A stretch of DNA of 64,000 nt from Frankineae bacterium MT45 (GCA_900100325.1 LT629697.1:3531423-3595422), one strand, 5' to 3'; counted from the first letter of the stretch, positions 8,414 through 16,870 are shown. The notes: generated from the letters alone by a model not told the origin. Made by a program: numbers and translations.

Positions 8414-8959
8414 ATGGTTGACCGGTCAAAGAAGGAACTTCGTGCCGCGCTGCTCGCCGCCCGGATGACCCGCTCCCCCGACGACCTGGAGACCGCCCGC
8501 AGCGATCTCCGCCGTCGCGTCCTGGCCCGCGCGAGGGCCGCCAAGTGGCGGCGCGTCGCCGGTTATGTGCCGCTGAGGACCGAACCGGGCTCGATCCAGC
8601 TACTGGAGGGGCTCGTCGAGCTGGGAATCGAGGTGCTGGTGCCCGTGACGCTGCCAGACCGCGACCTCTCCTGGCGACGCTGGCTCGGCACCACGGATCT
8701 CGAGCCGGATTCGGACCTCGACGTCGACGCCGTCAGCACCGTTGACGCAGTGCTGGTCCCAGCGCTGGCGGTCGCGCGCTCCGGTGTGCGCCTCGGCCGC
8801 GGCGGCGGCTCCTACGACCGGGCCCTACTGCGGGTTTCGCCAACGGCCACCGTCGCCGCGCTCATCTTCGACGACGAGCTGGTCGACGAGCTGCCGTCGT
8901 CGCCGTGGGACGTCCCGGTGGGCTCAGTGGCCCAACCGGGTGGCTGGAGTGAGCTGTGA
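8414..8959 (+). CDS. 5-formyltetrahydrofolate cyclo-ligase
   Basis: 181 aa. It converts 5-formyl-THF to 5,10-methenyl-THF with ATP. Visible are KKELRAALLAAR (N-terminal basic helix with substrate Lys/Arg), VAGYVPLRTEPGS, VPALAVARSGVRLGRGGGSYDR (the ATP-binding GRGGG-YDR signature) and the terminal WDVPVGSVAQP. ATG 8414 gives the family length; GTG 8399 is an alternative that would be leaderless or nearly so. The order galU / 5-FCL (divergent) / fmdB is common in actinobacteria. Confidence 0.93.
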   Translation: MVDRSKKELRAALLAARMTRSPDDLETARSDLRRRVLARARAAKWRRVAGYVPLRTEPGSIQLLEGLVELGIEVLVPVTLPDRDLSWRRWLGTTDLEPDSDLDVDAVSTVDAVLVPALAVARSGVRLGRGGGSYDRALLRVSPTATVAALIFDDELVDELPSSPWDVPVGSVAQPGGWSEL

Positions 8960-9096
8960 GACGGCTGGCTTGATTCCGGGAATTCGGGGACCACACACTA
9001 TCGTTAGCAATCTAGACGGACGAGTGCCAGCTCGCTCCGCCGTCTTCGTCCGTTTTGGCCTGCCGCCGATGGCCTGTCTGAAGAGGAACCGCCGCA

Positions 9097-9486
9097 ATGC
9101 CCACGTACCAGTACGCCTGCACCAACCCCGAGTGTGAGCACCGTTTCGAGCTCGTCCAGAGCTTCACCGACGCCTCGGTGACGGAGTGCCCGATCTGCGA
9201 GCAGAACGTGCGCAAGGTGTACGGCTCGGTCGGCGTCGTCTTCAAGGGCTCGGGCTTCTACCGCACCGACAGCCGGTCGGAGGGGAAGAGCAGCGATTCG
9301 ACGGTGGCGAAGTCGGAATCGAAGACTGAATCCAAGGCGGATTCCAGCAAGAAGAGCGACTCCAGCTCGTCAGCATCGGCCAGCAGCAGCACCGCTGCCT
9401 CCAGTTCGAGCAGCTCCTCCGGCTCCTCCGGCTCCTCGGGCACCTCGAGCAGCTCGACCAAGTCCGCCGCCAGCGCCGCGAAGTAA
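9097..9486 (+). CDS. FmdB-family zinc-ribbon protein
   Basis: 129 aa. Residues 1-45 form a small zinc ribbon (MPTYQYACTNPECEHRFE, then TECPICEQNVRKVYG: Cys pairs at 8/13 and about 31/34) followed by VVFKGSGFYRTD, the FmdB signature. Residues 60-129 are a long Ser-rich, low-complexity tail, which is typical in this phylum. Function unknown; formamidase-regulator naming is historical. A GC-rich hairpin follows directly. Confidence 0.9.
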   Translation: MPTYQYACTNPECEHRFELVQSFTDASVTECPICEQNVRKVYGSVGVVFKGSGFYRTDSRSEGKSSDSTVAKSESKTESKADSSKKSDSSSSASASSSTAASSSSSSSGSSGSSGTSSSSTKSAASAAK

Positions 9487-9489
9487 TTC

Positions 9490-9512
9490 GCGGGCGCCAT
9501 TCGCTCGCCCGT
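9490..9512 (+). terminator. Hairpin after fmdB
   Basis: CGGGCG at 9491-9496 pairs with CGCCCG at 9506-9511, with a flanking G-U pair, and is followed by CGTTTCTC. It is a short stem right after the fmdB stop. Confidence 0.5.
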
Positions 9513-9593
9513 CGTTTCTCCACAGGCCGCTGGGCTATCCACAGCCGGGCCGAATCGCCCCCGGCAGGCAGATCCGCCGACGATGCTCGGGGC

Positions 9594-10358
9594 ATGACTT
9601 TCACGCCCCGTCCGCCCGGTGACGTTCCGGTCCCACGATCCCGATCTGCCACCGTCGCGCTGCTACGCCGCGGCTCGCCCTGGATCCGGCGCGCCCTCGC
9701 CCTCGCGTGCCTACTACTGGCCGCGGTCGCCGCCCTCAACGCCCATCCTCGGGCCGCCGCCGCTCCGCAGGCGGCGGTGCTGATCGCCGCCCACTCGCTG
9801 TCGGCCGGCTCCTACCTCACCCCGGCCGACGTGAAGCGCGGGAGCTGGCCACCCGAGGATCGGACGAGCAACGCCCTGACCACGCCCAGCCAGGCGGTCG
9901 GGCAGCGACTGGCGACCGGACTGGTCGCCGGTGAGCTGATCACCCGAACCCGCCTGGTCGGACGCGATCTGACTCGCGGGCTTACCTCTGGTTTGAGCGC
10001 AGCCACCGTGTCGCTAGCCGGCCACAGTTCGGCCGCGCTGCTGCATGCCGGTGATCATGTGGACCTCCTCGCCAGCGACCCGGCGGCCGTCGACAACCTC
10101 ACGGCAGGCGGGCGCGGAGCGGGTTCACCAGGGGCTCGGGTGCTCGGTGACGACGTTGCCGTACTGGCCGTGCTCCCCGATACATCCGGCCCGGACGCAC
10201 GCGCCCCGACCGCCCTAGACCTGAGCGGGGACTCCACCGGCGACTCCGTCACCGGCGGTGCAACCGAGATCATCGTCGCGGTGGACCGGGCCACCGCGTT
10301 GCGGCTGGCGTCGGTGGACGGGGCCGGGGTGCTCGCCACGCTGCGCGATCACCAATAG
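9594..10358 (+). CDS. SAF-domain protein (CpaB/RcpC-like)
   Basis: 254 aa. One membrane anchor at about residues 31-50 (IRRALALACLLLAAVAALNA) is followed by a SAF fold at about 58-125: VLIAAHSLSAGSYLTPADVK, then QRLATGLVAGELITRTRLV. This matches the CpaB/RcpC-type pilus-assembly proteins, but no other tad/flp gene lies nearby, so a pilus role is not supported here. The remaining C-terminal part, with HAGDHVDLLAS and AVDRATALRLASVDG, is also CpaB-like. Exported, probably membrane-bound. Confidence 0.85.
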   Translation: MTFTPRPPGDVPVPRSRSATVALLRRGSPWIRRALALACLLLAAVAALNAHPRAAAAPQAAVLIAAHSLSAGSYLTPADVKRGSWPPEDRTSNALTTPSQAVGQRLATGLVAGELITRTRLVGRDLTRGLTSGLSAATVSLAGHSSAALLHAGDHVDLLASDPAAVDNLTAGGRGAGSPGARVLGDDVAVLAVLPDTSGPDARAPTALDLSGDSTGDSVTGGATEIIVAVDRATALRLASVDGAGVLATLRDHQ

Positions 10359-10407
10359 CATCGAATTCTGAGAATGCCTCAGCCGAACCAACTCAGGGGA
10401 GAATCGC

Positions 10408-10812
10408 GTGCTTAAGGGCTTCAAGGAATTCATCATGCGGGGCAACGTCGTCGACCTCGCCGTTGCGGTGGTCATCGGGGCGGCCTTCGGCGCCGTCGTG
10501 AAGGCCTTCGTCGAGGACATCATCACGCCGATCATCGCCGCGATCTTCGGCAAGCCAGACTTCAGCGGACTGACCTTCACCATCAACGGCAGTGTCTTCA
10601 AGTACGGCGATTTCATCAACGCGCTCATCACATTTCTCTCCGTCGCTGCCGCCATCTACTTCTTCATCGTCGCCCCGCTGAACGCGATCGCGGAGCGGAA
10701 GGCCCGGCGCCGGGCCGCCGGCCAGGTCGTCGAGGAGGACCCCGCCGAGATGAGCGACGAGGTCGCCCTGCTGACCCAGATTCGGGACCTGCTGCAGACG
10801 CCGCGGGCCTAG
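10408..10812 (+). CDS. mscL: Large-conductance mechanosensitive channel
   Basis: 134 aa, family length. The amphipathic N-terminus MLKGFKEFIMRGNVVDLAVA leads into TM1 with the small-residue pore constriction AVVIGAAFGAVVKAFVEDI, then TPIIAAIFG, a periplasmic loop, and TM2 at about 70-92 (ALITFLSVAAAIYFFIVAPL). The C-terminal helix EVALLTQIRDLL closes it. It releases osmolytes on hypo-osmotic shock. The GTG start has AGGGGAG 6 nt upstream. Confidence 0.97.
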   Translation: MLKGFKEFIMRGNVVDLAVAVVIGAAFGAVVKAFVEDIITPIIAAIFGKPDFSGLTFTINGSVFKYGDFINALITFLSVAAAIYFFIVAPLNAIAERKARRRAAGQVVEEDPAEMSDEVALLTQIRDLLQTPRA

Positions 10813-10853
10813 CCGAGAGCAGGCCCCGTTCGGCTGTGCTCTGGATGGGCGGT

Positions 10854-11078
10854 TCAGCCGTGGTGGGGCGGGCGCTCCCGCTCGTACCAGTCGTCACTGA
10901 AGCCGCCACCGGAGCGCTCGCCCCACCCGTCGTCGCTCTCGTCGCGGGTGATGGTTGGCAGCACGGGTTTGTCGTTGGTCGCAGTCCGGGGGCGCGGCGG
11001 AGCTGAGGGCACCGCGTCCGACCGGCCATCAGCGGGGTCGGCGTCTTCCGGCGTCGGCTGAAGAGGCGCATCCGTCAT
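10854..11078 (-). CDS. Small acidic conserved protein
   Basis: 74 aa, Pro/Asp/Glu-rich and probably disordered. The C-terminal TRDESDDGWGERSGGGFSDD followed by WYERERPPHH is a motif I have seen in short actinobacterial proteins of unknown function. It has no membrane segment and no fold can be named. It is transcribed convergently with mscL. Confidence 0.7.
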   Translation of the reverse strand: MTDAPLQPTPEDADPADGRSDAVPSAPPRPRTATNDKPVLPTITRDESDDGWGERSGGGFSDDWYERERPPHHG

Positions 11079-11191
11079 ACCTCAAGTCTGCCTCAGGTCG
11101 CACCGGCGGCGCCGAGTGTCTCCACAACGGCCCCCTGCACCGACGCGAAGAGTGATTGGATAGAAGAAAGACCGACTGAGAGGCAGGGCAT

Positions 11192-11515
11192 ATGACTGAC
11201 GAAAAGAACGACTTCGCGGCCAAGGCATCGGATGTGGCGCAGCAGCTGAAGGCCAAGGCCGAGGAGCTGGCCGCCGCCGCGGCGCCGGCCGCGGAGCAGG
11301 CCAAGGGCAAGGCCAGTGAGCTGGCCGCCGCGGCTGCTCCCAAGGTCAACGCGGCCTCGACGTCGGCCTCCCACCAGGTGGCTCCGCTGGCCGGACGGTT
11401 GAAAAAGCTCACCGGCGGGCGCTTCGACAAGCACATCGACACCGTCAGCACCAAGCTGGAGACGACCCTCGATCGCAGCGAGAAGCCCGACACCGACCCA
11501 GGAGCCCCCTCCTGA
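11192..11515 (+). CDS. Ala/Lys-rich helical protein (MT0933-antitoxin-like)
   Basis: 107 aa, made almost wholly of amphipathic Ala/Lys/Glu helices (residues 5-60), ending in LKKLTGGRFDKHIDTVSTKL. That last motif resembles the small 'MT0933 antitoxin' domain, and the helices resemble phasin- or LEA-like repeats. No toxin gene is beside it. Its stop overlaps the CTG start of moaD, so the two are coupled. Function unknown. Confidence 0.75.
   Translation: MTDEKNDFAAKASDVAQQLKAKAEELAAAAAPAAEQAKGKASELAAAAAPKVNAASTSASHQVAPLAGRLKKLTGGRFDKHIDTVSTKLETTLDRSEKPDTDPGAPS
11500..11504 (+). promoter_or_regulatory. Ribosome site that fixes the moaD start
   Basis: AGGAG ends 7 nt before CTG 11512, the ideal spacing. 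There is no ATG, GTG or TTG in the moaD frame anywhere near, so this site supports a CTG initiation codon. Confidence 0.6.
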
Positions 11516-11751
11516 CCGCTGACGTCACAGTCCGGTACTGGGGCGGCGCTCGACGGGCCGCCGGCAAGGACCAGGAGGTCACGAGCGCCCTCACCATCGG
11601 CGCGCTGCGCGACGAGCTCTCCCATCGGCCGGAGTTGGCGTCGCTGATCCCGGCCATCGCCTTCCTCGTCGACAACCAGAAGTCAGACGACAGCACGCCG
11701 CTGCAACCAGGTGCGGTGGTCGACGTGCTCCCGCCCTTCGCCGGCGGCTAG
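11512..11751 (+). CDS. moaD: MoaD/ThiS-family sulfur carrier with CTG start
   Basis: 79 codons, small ubiquitin-like fold: VTVRYWGGARRAAGKD (strand 1-loop-strand 2), LTIGALRDEL, AFLVDNQKS, LQPGAVVDVLPPFAGG. It ends exactly in Gly-Gly, the tail that is adenylated and thiocarboxylated; MoaD is the small subunit of molybdopterin synthase with MoaE. No ATG/GTG/TTG exists in frame for well over 100 nt upstream. CTG 11512 overlaps the preceding TGA as CTGA and has AGGAG at 7 nt. The gene converges with moaE. Confidence 0.85.
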   Translation: MTADVTVRYWGGARRAAGKDQEVTSALTIGALRDELSHRPELASLIPAIAFLVDNQKSDDSTPLQPGAVVDVLPPFAGG

Positions 11752-11811
11752 CCGGAAGCCGGGCCACCAGCGGATAGCCGGCCGCAGGGCGGCGGGCTGG
11801 TCCGCGCGGGC

Positions 11812-12234
11812 TCAGGCGCAGTTGACCCACTCGTCAGTGCCGTCGGCGAAGACCTGCCGCTTCCAGATCGGGAGCTGCCGCTTCACCTCGTCGACGAGAC
11901 GGGCACAGACGTCGAACGCCTCGCGACGGTGCGCGCAACTCACCGCCGCGACCAGCGCGACCTCGCCCACCTTCAGGGGTCCGTAGCGGTGGCTCACGGC
12001 CACCGCCTGCACCTCGGGCTCGGCGGCGAACTGCTCAGCCACCGCGCGGAGGACCTCCTGCGCCGTCGGGTGGATCTCGTACTCCAGCGCCACCACATCA
12101 CGGTCGTGATCGCGGTCGCGCACCACGCCGGTGAAGACCACATGGGCGCCCGCCCCGTCTCGCTGGACCGCCCGCTCGTGCGCCGCCACGTCCAGCACCG
12201 AGTCGGTCACCGTCGCGATCTCAACGGCACTCAT
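11812..12234 (-). CDS. moaE: Molybdopterin synthase catalytic subunit
   Basis: 140 aa, full length. Visible motifs are GAHVVFTGVVRDRDHDRDV, LEYEIHPTAQEVLRAV, VAVSHRYGPLKVGEVAL, VSCAHRREAFDVC and VDEVKRQLPIWKRQVFADG with the catalytic lysines. It transfers two sulfurs from MoaD thiocarboxylate to cPMP. ATG 12234 overlaps the mog stop as ATGA; order on this strand is moaC-mog-moaE. Confidence 0.96.
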   Translation of the reverse strand: MSAVEIATVTDSVLDVAAHERAVQRDGAGAHVVFTGVVRDRDHDRDVVALEYEIHPTAQEVLRAVAEQFAAEPEVQAVAVSHRYGPLKVGEVALVAAVSCAHRREAFDVCARLVDEVKRQLPIWKRQVFADGTDEWVNCA

Positions 12235-12797
12235 CCGGCCTGCCCCGGTACATAGCCCCCGCCGGGGCGGTGGTCGCCCCCGTGCAACTGGTCCACCAGG
12301 TGATCGAGGAGCGGCAGGAGCACCGCCAACCCGTCCCGGACACCCCCAGTAGACCCGGGCAGCGTCAACACCAGTGACGATCCGATGACCCCGCAGACCC
12401 CACGCGACAACACCGACGTCGGCACCCGATCCCGGGAGACCGCCCGAATCGTCTCGGCGATCCCCGGGACCTCCCGTTCGAGCAGCGGCCGCACCGCCTC
12501 CGGCGTCACGTCGGTCGGGGTCAGCCCGGTGCCCCCGGTCGTCACGACCACGTCGACCCCGGCAGCCAACGCCGCCCGCAGTGCACCGCGGATCTCCCCC
12601 ACCTCATCTGGCACGACCAGGCGCGAGACGACAACGACCCCCGCGCCGGCGAGCCCGTCAGCCAGCACCTCACCCGACGTGTCGGGACGCTCGCCGCGGG
12701 CCGACCGGTTCGAGCAGGTGATCACCGCCGCCCGAATCGGCCCTGGCCGAACCGTCGACGCCAGGTCGGAAGCGGCCTGCGCCTCCGTCCCGCTCAC
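12231..12797 (-). CDS. mog: MogA/MoaB-type molybdopterin adenylyltransferase
   Basis: 188 aa. The MoCF-binding fold is clear: IRAAVITCSNRSARGERPD, TSGEVLADGLAGAG, VVTTGGTGLTPTDVTPEAV and the end LPGSTGGVRDGLAVLLPLLDH. It adenylates molybdopterin before metal insertion by MoeA/Glp. GTG 12797 overlaps the moaC stop as GTGA; GTG 12806 is an alternative adding three residues. The first 25 residues are a non-conserved polar extension. Confidence 0.93.
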   Translation of the reverse strand: MSGTEAQAASDLASTVRPGPIRAAVITCSNRSARGERPDTSGEVLADGLAGAGVVVVSRLVVPDEVGEIRGALRAALAAGVDVVVTTGGTGLTPTDVTPEAVRPLLEREVPGIAETIRAVSRDRVPTSVLSRGVCGVIGSSLVLTLPGSTGGVRDGLAVLLPLLDHLVDQLHGGDHRPGGGYVPGQAG

Positions 12798-13258
12798 CGG
12801 TTCCACTCACCGCTGCGGCCGCCCGACTTGTGCAGCAGCCGCACATCGCCCAGCGTCGCCGCCCGGTCGACCGCCTTCACCATGTCGTAGAGCGCGAGCC
12901 CTGCGGTGACGACGCTCGTCAGCGCCTCCATCTCGACGCCGGTCCGGTCGGCTGTCCGGGTAGTGGCGACGATATCGACGTAGTCCTCGCCAACCTCCAA
13001 TTCGACGGCGACGCTGTGCAGGGCCACCGGGTGGCAGAGCGGGATCAGATCAGGCGTCCGTTTCGCTCCGGCGATACCGGCGATGCGGGCCACCGCCAGC
13101 GCGTCACCCTTGGCTAGGCCGTCTCCCCGCAGCAGCGCGATCACCTCCGCCGTGGTGCTGAAGCGACCGGCGGCCACCGCCTCCCGGACGGTCGTCTCCT
13201 TGGCCGAGACGTCGACCATGTGCGCCGCGCCGGTGGCGTCGAGATGAGTCAGTTGCAT
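12794..13258 (-). CDS. moaC: Cyclic pyranopterin monophosphate synthase
   Basis: 154 aa. Signature segments are LTHLDATGAAHMVDVSAKE, AVARIAGIAGAKRTPDLIPL, the LCHPVAL active-site segment, GVEMEALTSVVTAGLALYDM and VKAVDRAATLGDVRLLHKSG. With MoaA it turns GTP into cPMP; moaA is not in the window. ATG 13258 gives the usual start MQLTHLD; a GTG three codons earlier is less likely. First gene of moaC-mog-moaE, divergent from the MpaB-type gene. Confidence 0.96.
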   Translation of the reverse strand: MQLTHLDATGAAHMVDVSAKETTVREAVAAGRFSTTAEVIALLRGDGLAKGDALAVARIAGIAGAKRTPDLIPLCHPVALHSVAVELEVGEDYVDIVATTRTADRTGVEMEALTSVVTAGLALYDMVKAVDRAATLGDVRLLHKSGGRSGEWNR

Positions 13259-13341
13259 GCCTTCCACCCTACGGCGGCAGGAAGTTGTCGAAGATCCCCG
13301 CAGGCCTGTTGTTTCGTGCCCCCGTACGAGATGATCTCGCC

Positions 13342-14247
13342 ATGGCGCACCCCAAGCGGTACTACTGGAGCAAGCGCATCGCCCGTCTCGACCCCGAGAC
13401 GGAGTACGAGGAGATCACCCGCATCCTCGGCTCGCACGAGTTCCCGTGGGACCTCAACCGGGCACTCGGCTACGCCCTCTTCCGCACCTATGCCGTTCCG
13501 AGCATCGGCGAACTGCTCGGCAACACCCGCGAGTTCGCCGAACGCCCGCAGAAGCGCTACGACGACACCGTCCTCATCCTCGGCACCATCGGCGAGAACG
13601 GCTTCGCCAGCGTCCCGGCCCGCTCGGCGATCCGGCGGATGAACCAGATGCACGGCTCCTACGACATCTCCAACGACGACATGCGCTACGTCCTCTCGAC
13701 CTTCGTCGTCACCCCGGTCCACTGGATGCGCGACTTCGCCTGGCGCCCGCTCACCCCGGCCGAGGTCCGAGCCAGCACGAACTACTACCGCGCGCTGGGC
13801 CGGCACATGGCGATCAAGGACATTCCGGAGACCTACGAGGCCTTCGAGACCCTCATGCAGGAGTACGAAGCCGAGCACTTCGGCTACTCGGTCGGAGGGC
13901 GGGCCGTCGGCGACGCCACGATGAAACTGCTCAGCAGCTTCTACCCCAAACCCGTTCGCCCGGCCCTGGACGTCTTCAGCCGCAGCCTGATGGACGAGCC
14001 GCTGCGTCGGGCGCTGCGCTACCCGGCACCCAGCCCGCGATCGGTGGCGATCACCCGTTTCGCTCTCCGTACCCGCGGCCGGCTGCTGCGCTTCTTCCCA
14101 CCACGGATGAGCCCGCTGCTGGTCAAGGATCTGCGTGACGTCCGCAGCTACCCGGGCGGCTTCTCCATCAACGAACTCGGCACCTTTCCGGCGGGCTGCC
14201 CGGTGCCGCATGACGCCCCCGGCGAAGCGACCGCCCGCCAGGAGTAG
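13342..14247 (+). CDS. MpaB-family oxygenase (DUF2236)
   Basis: 301 aa. The pattern WSKRIARLDPETEYEEITRI, LGSHEFPWDLNRALGYALFR, TYAVPSIGELLGNT, RFFPPRMSPLLVKDLR is the DUF2236 'oxygenase MpaB' family, related to rubber-cleaving Lcp (haem-containing, established for Lcp). Conserved histidines (HEFPWD, MHGSYD, HWMRDF) could ligate haem. ATG 13342 is chosen over an upstream start that adds 19 unlike residues. Substrate unknown. It lies apart from the catabolic island. Confidence 0.85.
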   Translation: MAHPKRYYWSKRIARLDPETEYEEITRILGSHEFPWDLNRALGYALFRTYAVPSIGELLGNTREFAERPQKRYDDTVLILGTIGENGFASVPARSAIRRMNQMHGSYDISNDDMRYVLSTFVVTPVHWMRDFAWRPLTPAEVRASTNYYRALGRHMAIKDIPETYEAFETLMQEYEAEHFGYSVGGRAVGDATMKLLSSFYPKPVRPALDVFSRSLMDEPLRRALRYPAPSPRSVAITRFALRTRGRLLRFFPPRMSPLLVKDLRDVRSYPGGFSINELGTFPAGCPVPHDAPGEATARQE

Positions 14248-14306
14248 CCCTCGCCGATTTAGAACTGCACCCCGGTTCCGGGTAACCTCGGCCCAGTGAT
14301 TGTGCA

Positions 14307-15779
14307 GTGACCACCGATCTGTCGGCGACCAGCGAGTCCCCCGACGGGCCCGTCGACGGGCGTATCGACCCTCAGCGGCTGGCCGACGCGCTCCAGGTCA
14401 TCGCTGAGATCGACCAGCTACCCACCGAGCACCCGGACGCAGTAGCGCTGCGCCGGGCGACCGCGCGGATCTTCAAGTCGGTCAAGATGCGCCGCCGCAC
14501 TGAGGCCCGCGACCGCATCTCGGCCGCCGACCGGGCCGTCGTCGCCGCAACCGCCACCGGGGCGCCAAACCGTATCGACGACGAGACCCAGGGCAACCAG
14601 CTGGCCATCACCGCCGGCACCGAGACGGCCGGCACCTACCTGCGCTCCCGGGCCTGCTACATCTGCAAGAACCACTACACCCAGGTCGACGCCTTCTACC
14701 ACCAGCTCTGCCCGGAGTGCGCGGCATTCAACCGGGAGCGGCGGGACGCCCGCACCGACCTCACCGGGCGCCGGGCGCTGCTCACCGGCGGGCGGGCCAA
14801 GATCGGCATGTACATCGCGCTCCGGCTGCTCCGCGACGGCGCCCACACCACCATCACCACCCGCTTCCCGAACGACGCGGTGCGCCGCTTCCGGGCCATG
14901 CCCGACAGTCACGAATGGCTGCACCGGCTCAAGATCGTTGGCATCGACCTCCGTGACCCGGCCCAGGTCGTCTCCCTCGCCGACACGGTGGCCGCCGACG
15001 GACCACTGGACATCCTGATCAACAATGCCGCGCAGACGGTGCGCCGCTCTCCCGGCTCCTACGGACCGCTGGCCGCCGCCGAATCGGAGCCGCTGCCCGA
15101 CGGGCCGCTGCCGGAGATCGTCACCTTCGACCACATCAGCGACGCTCATCCGGCCGCGCTCACCGGCTCCCTGAACGAGCACCCGACCGCGCATGCGCTG
15201 ACCACGCTCGCCCTCACGGCCGGCTCCGCGTCACCGGAGCGGATCGCCGACCAGACCGCCATCGACGCCGGCGGCCTGGTGCCCGACCTGCATGATGTGA
15301 ACAGCTGGACCCAGCGGGTGCACGAGGTGGATGCCCTTGAATTGCTGGAGGTTCAGCTGTGCAACATGACGGCGCCGTTCATCCTGGTGAGCCGCCTGCG
15401 GCCGGCGATGGCGGCCGCCTCGGCCCGTCGCAAGTACGTGGTGAACGTGTCGGCCATGGAGGGTCAGTTCAGCCGTCGGTACAAGGGACCCGGACACCCG
15501 CACACCAATATGGCGAAGGCGGCACTGAACATGCTGACCCGCACCAGCGCCGGTGAGATGCTCAGCAGCGACGGGATCCTGATGACGGCCGTCGACACCG
15601 GGTGGATCACCGACGAGCGCCCGCACCCGACGAAGATGCGCCTGGCCGAGGAGGGCTTCCACGCGCCGCTGGATCTCGTCGACGGGGCGGCCCGCGTCTA
15701 CGACCCGATCATAAGAGGCGAATCTGGTGAAGACGTCTACGGTTGTTTCTTGAAGGACTACCGACCCTCACCCTGGTAG
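14307..15779 (+). CDS. SDR oxidoreductase with N-terminal zinc knuckle
   Basis: 490 aa, nearly twice a classical SDR. Residues 1-110 are helical and of unknown role. Residues 117-138 form a Cys4 knuckle (CYIC...CPEC; C117, C120, C135, C138). The Rossmann start is GRRALLTGGRAKIGMYIALR (about 155-174), with ILINNAAQT further on. The active-site Ser is in NVSAMEG, but the classical YxxxK reads HTNMAK, so Thr400 stands at the Tyr position and Lys404 is kept. I recall this 'HPHTNMAKAALNM' form in a conserved SDR branch also found in eukaryotes, so it is probably a family trait. The GTG start has no ribosome site nearby. Reaction unknown. Confidence 0.85.
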   Translation: MTTDLSATSESPDGPVDGRIDPQRLADALQVIAEIDQLPTEHPDAVALRRATARIFKSVKMRRRTEARDRISAADRAVVAATATGAPNRIDDETQGNQLAITAGTETAGTYLRSRACYICKNHYTQVDAFYHQLCPECAAFNRERRDARTDLTGRRALLTGGRAKIGMYIALRLLRDGAHTTITTRFPNDAVRRFRAMPDSHEWLHRLKIVGIDLRDPAQVVSLADTVAADGPLDILINNAAQTVRRSPGSYGPLAAAESEPLPDGPLPEIVTFDHISDAHPAALTGSLNEHPTAHALTTLALTAGSASPERIADQTAIDAGGLVPDLHDVNSWTQRVHEVDALELLEVQLCNMTAPFILVSRLRPAMAAASARRKYVVNVSAMEGQFSRRYKGPGHPHTNMAKAALNMLTRTSAGEMLSSDGILMTAVDTGWITDERPHPTKMRLAEEGFHAPLDLVDGAARVYDPIIRGESGEDVYGCFLKDYRPSPW

Positions 15780-15837
15780 CAGAGGGAAACGCAGCCTTCT
15801 GATCACGAAGCCAGCCGGCGAAAGCGAACGAGGCAGG

Positions 15838-16818
15838 ATGACAGACGAACAGGGCGATTTACAGCCGCACGATCCGAACGAGGCAACGGCCCAACTGCCA
15901 TATCAGCACGCCCCGGCCTCCTACGATCCGACTGCTTCCTACGATCCGACGACGCCCTACCAACCGCCGGCGCCCTATCAACAGCCCGTGCAGTACGTCC
16001 AGCCGGCTCAGTACACCCAGCCGCTGTACCCGTCCGGCTCCTACGGCCAGGACTCGTACGCCGACCCCTACGGTGACGCGTACGCCAACCCCAACCCCGG
16101 CGGCCGCCACGCAGACGGCGAACAGGGCCGGCCGATCTACGCCCCCACCGAGACGCTGCCGCAGTACCCGGGACCCGGCTCGGGGCCCGGCGGCTACCAG
16201 GGCCCGTACGCGAATGCCCAGCAAAGATATGACAATCCCTGGCAATCGGCCGCCGGAAGCCAACCGGCCGGCAGCCAGCCGACCGGCCGTGGTCGCAACC
16301 GGATGGGGCTCGTGGTCGCCCTCATCGCCGCTGCCCTGCTGGTCATCGGCGGAGTCGGGCTGACCGCGGCGCTGCGGCACAAGTCGAACCCGTCTACCGA
16401 CTCGAGCGGCTTCAACATCCCCGGGCTCAACGGCGGATTCCCCTCCGGCGCAGTGCCGTCAGGAGCGCTGCCGTCGGGAGTGCTGCCGTCGGGCTCGCTC
16501 CCCTCCGGTTTCTCGCTCCCCTCGGCCGTGGCCGGCGGGGCCCCGGCCGACCTGCCGCTGCCGAGCTTCGGTCACACCTCGGGGGTACAGACGCGATCCC
16601 TCGGGGGCGCCTCCCTCACGACGGCCACCTACACCGGCGTGACCCAGGATCAGGTCGACAACTACGTCATCCAACTCGAGGCGGCCGGGTGGAGTGACTC
16701 GCTGATCAACACCCAACTGCTGCATACCCTGAGCAATCAAGATGGTTCGGAGAACCTGGCCCTCACCTACGTCGGGATCAACGGCGGCACCCTGCAACTG
16801 GCCTGCACGCACACCTGA
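15838..16818 (+). CDS. Pro/Tyr-rich single-span membrane protein
   Basis: 326 aa. Residues 1-155 are a low-complexity cytoplasmic segment rich in Pro, Tyr and Gln with repeats such as ASYDP-T and PYQQP. A single membrane span follows at about 158-180 (RMGLVVALIAAALLVIGGVG), then a Pro/Ser/Gly repeat stalk (PSGALPSGVLPSGSLPSG), then an outer domain of about 100 residues ending in Cys-Thr-His-Thr. The layout is common in actinobacterial envelope proteins; I cannot name the outer domain. Confidence 0.82.
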   Translation: MTDEQGDLQPHDPNEATAQLPYQHAPASYDPTASYDPTTPYQPPAPYQQPVQYVQPAQYTQPLYPSGSYGQDSYADPYGDAYANPNPGGRHADGEQGRPIYAPTETLPQYPGPGSGPGGYQGPYANAQQRYDNPWQSAAGSQPAGSQPTGRGRNRMGLVVALIAAALLVIGGVGLTAALRHKSNPSTDSSGFNIPGLNGGFPSGAVPSGALPSGVLPSGSLPSGFSLPSAVAGGAPADLPLPSFGHTSGVQTRSLGGASLTTATYTGVTQDQVDNYVIQLEAAGWSDSLINTQLLHTLSNQDGSENLALTYVGINGGTLQLACTHT

Positions 16819-16827
16819 CGCATCCGC

Positions 16828-16870
16828 GAATCGGTACGCGCGCGACGGGGATCCGGCCCAGTACCGGTTC
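16828..16870. terminator. Possible bidirectional terminator
   Basis: GAATCGGTAC (16828-16837) nearly mirrors GTACCGGTTC (16861-16870), 9 of 10 positions, between two convergent stops. The loop is 23 nt, so this is weak. Confidence 0.35.

Noticed and set aside
13249-14211. 320-residue minus-strand reading opposite the MpaB-type gene
   Set aside because: Composition is Arg/Gly/Asp-rich without motifs; the plus-strand MpaB-family gene fully explains the DNA.
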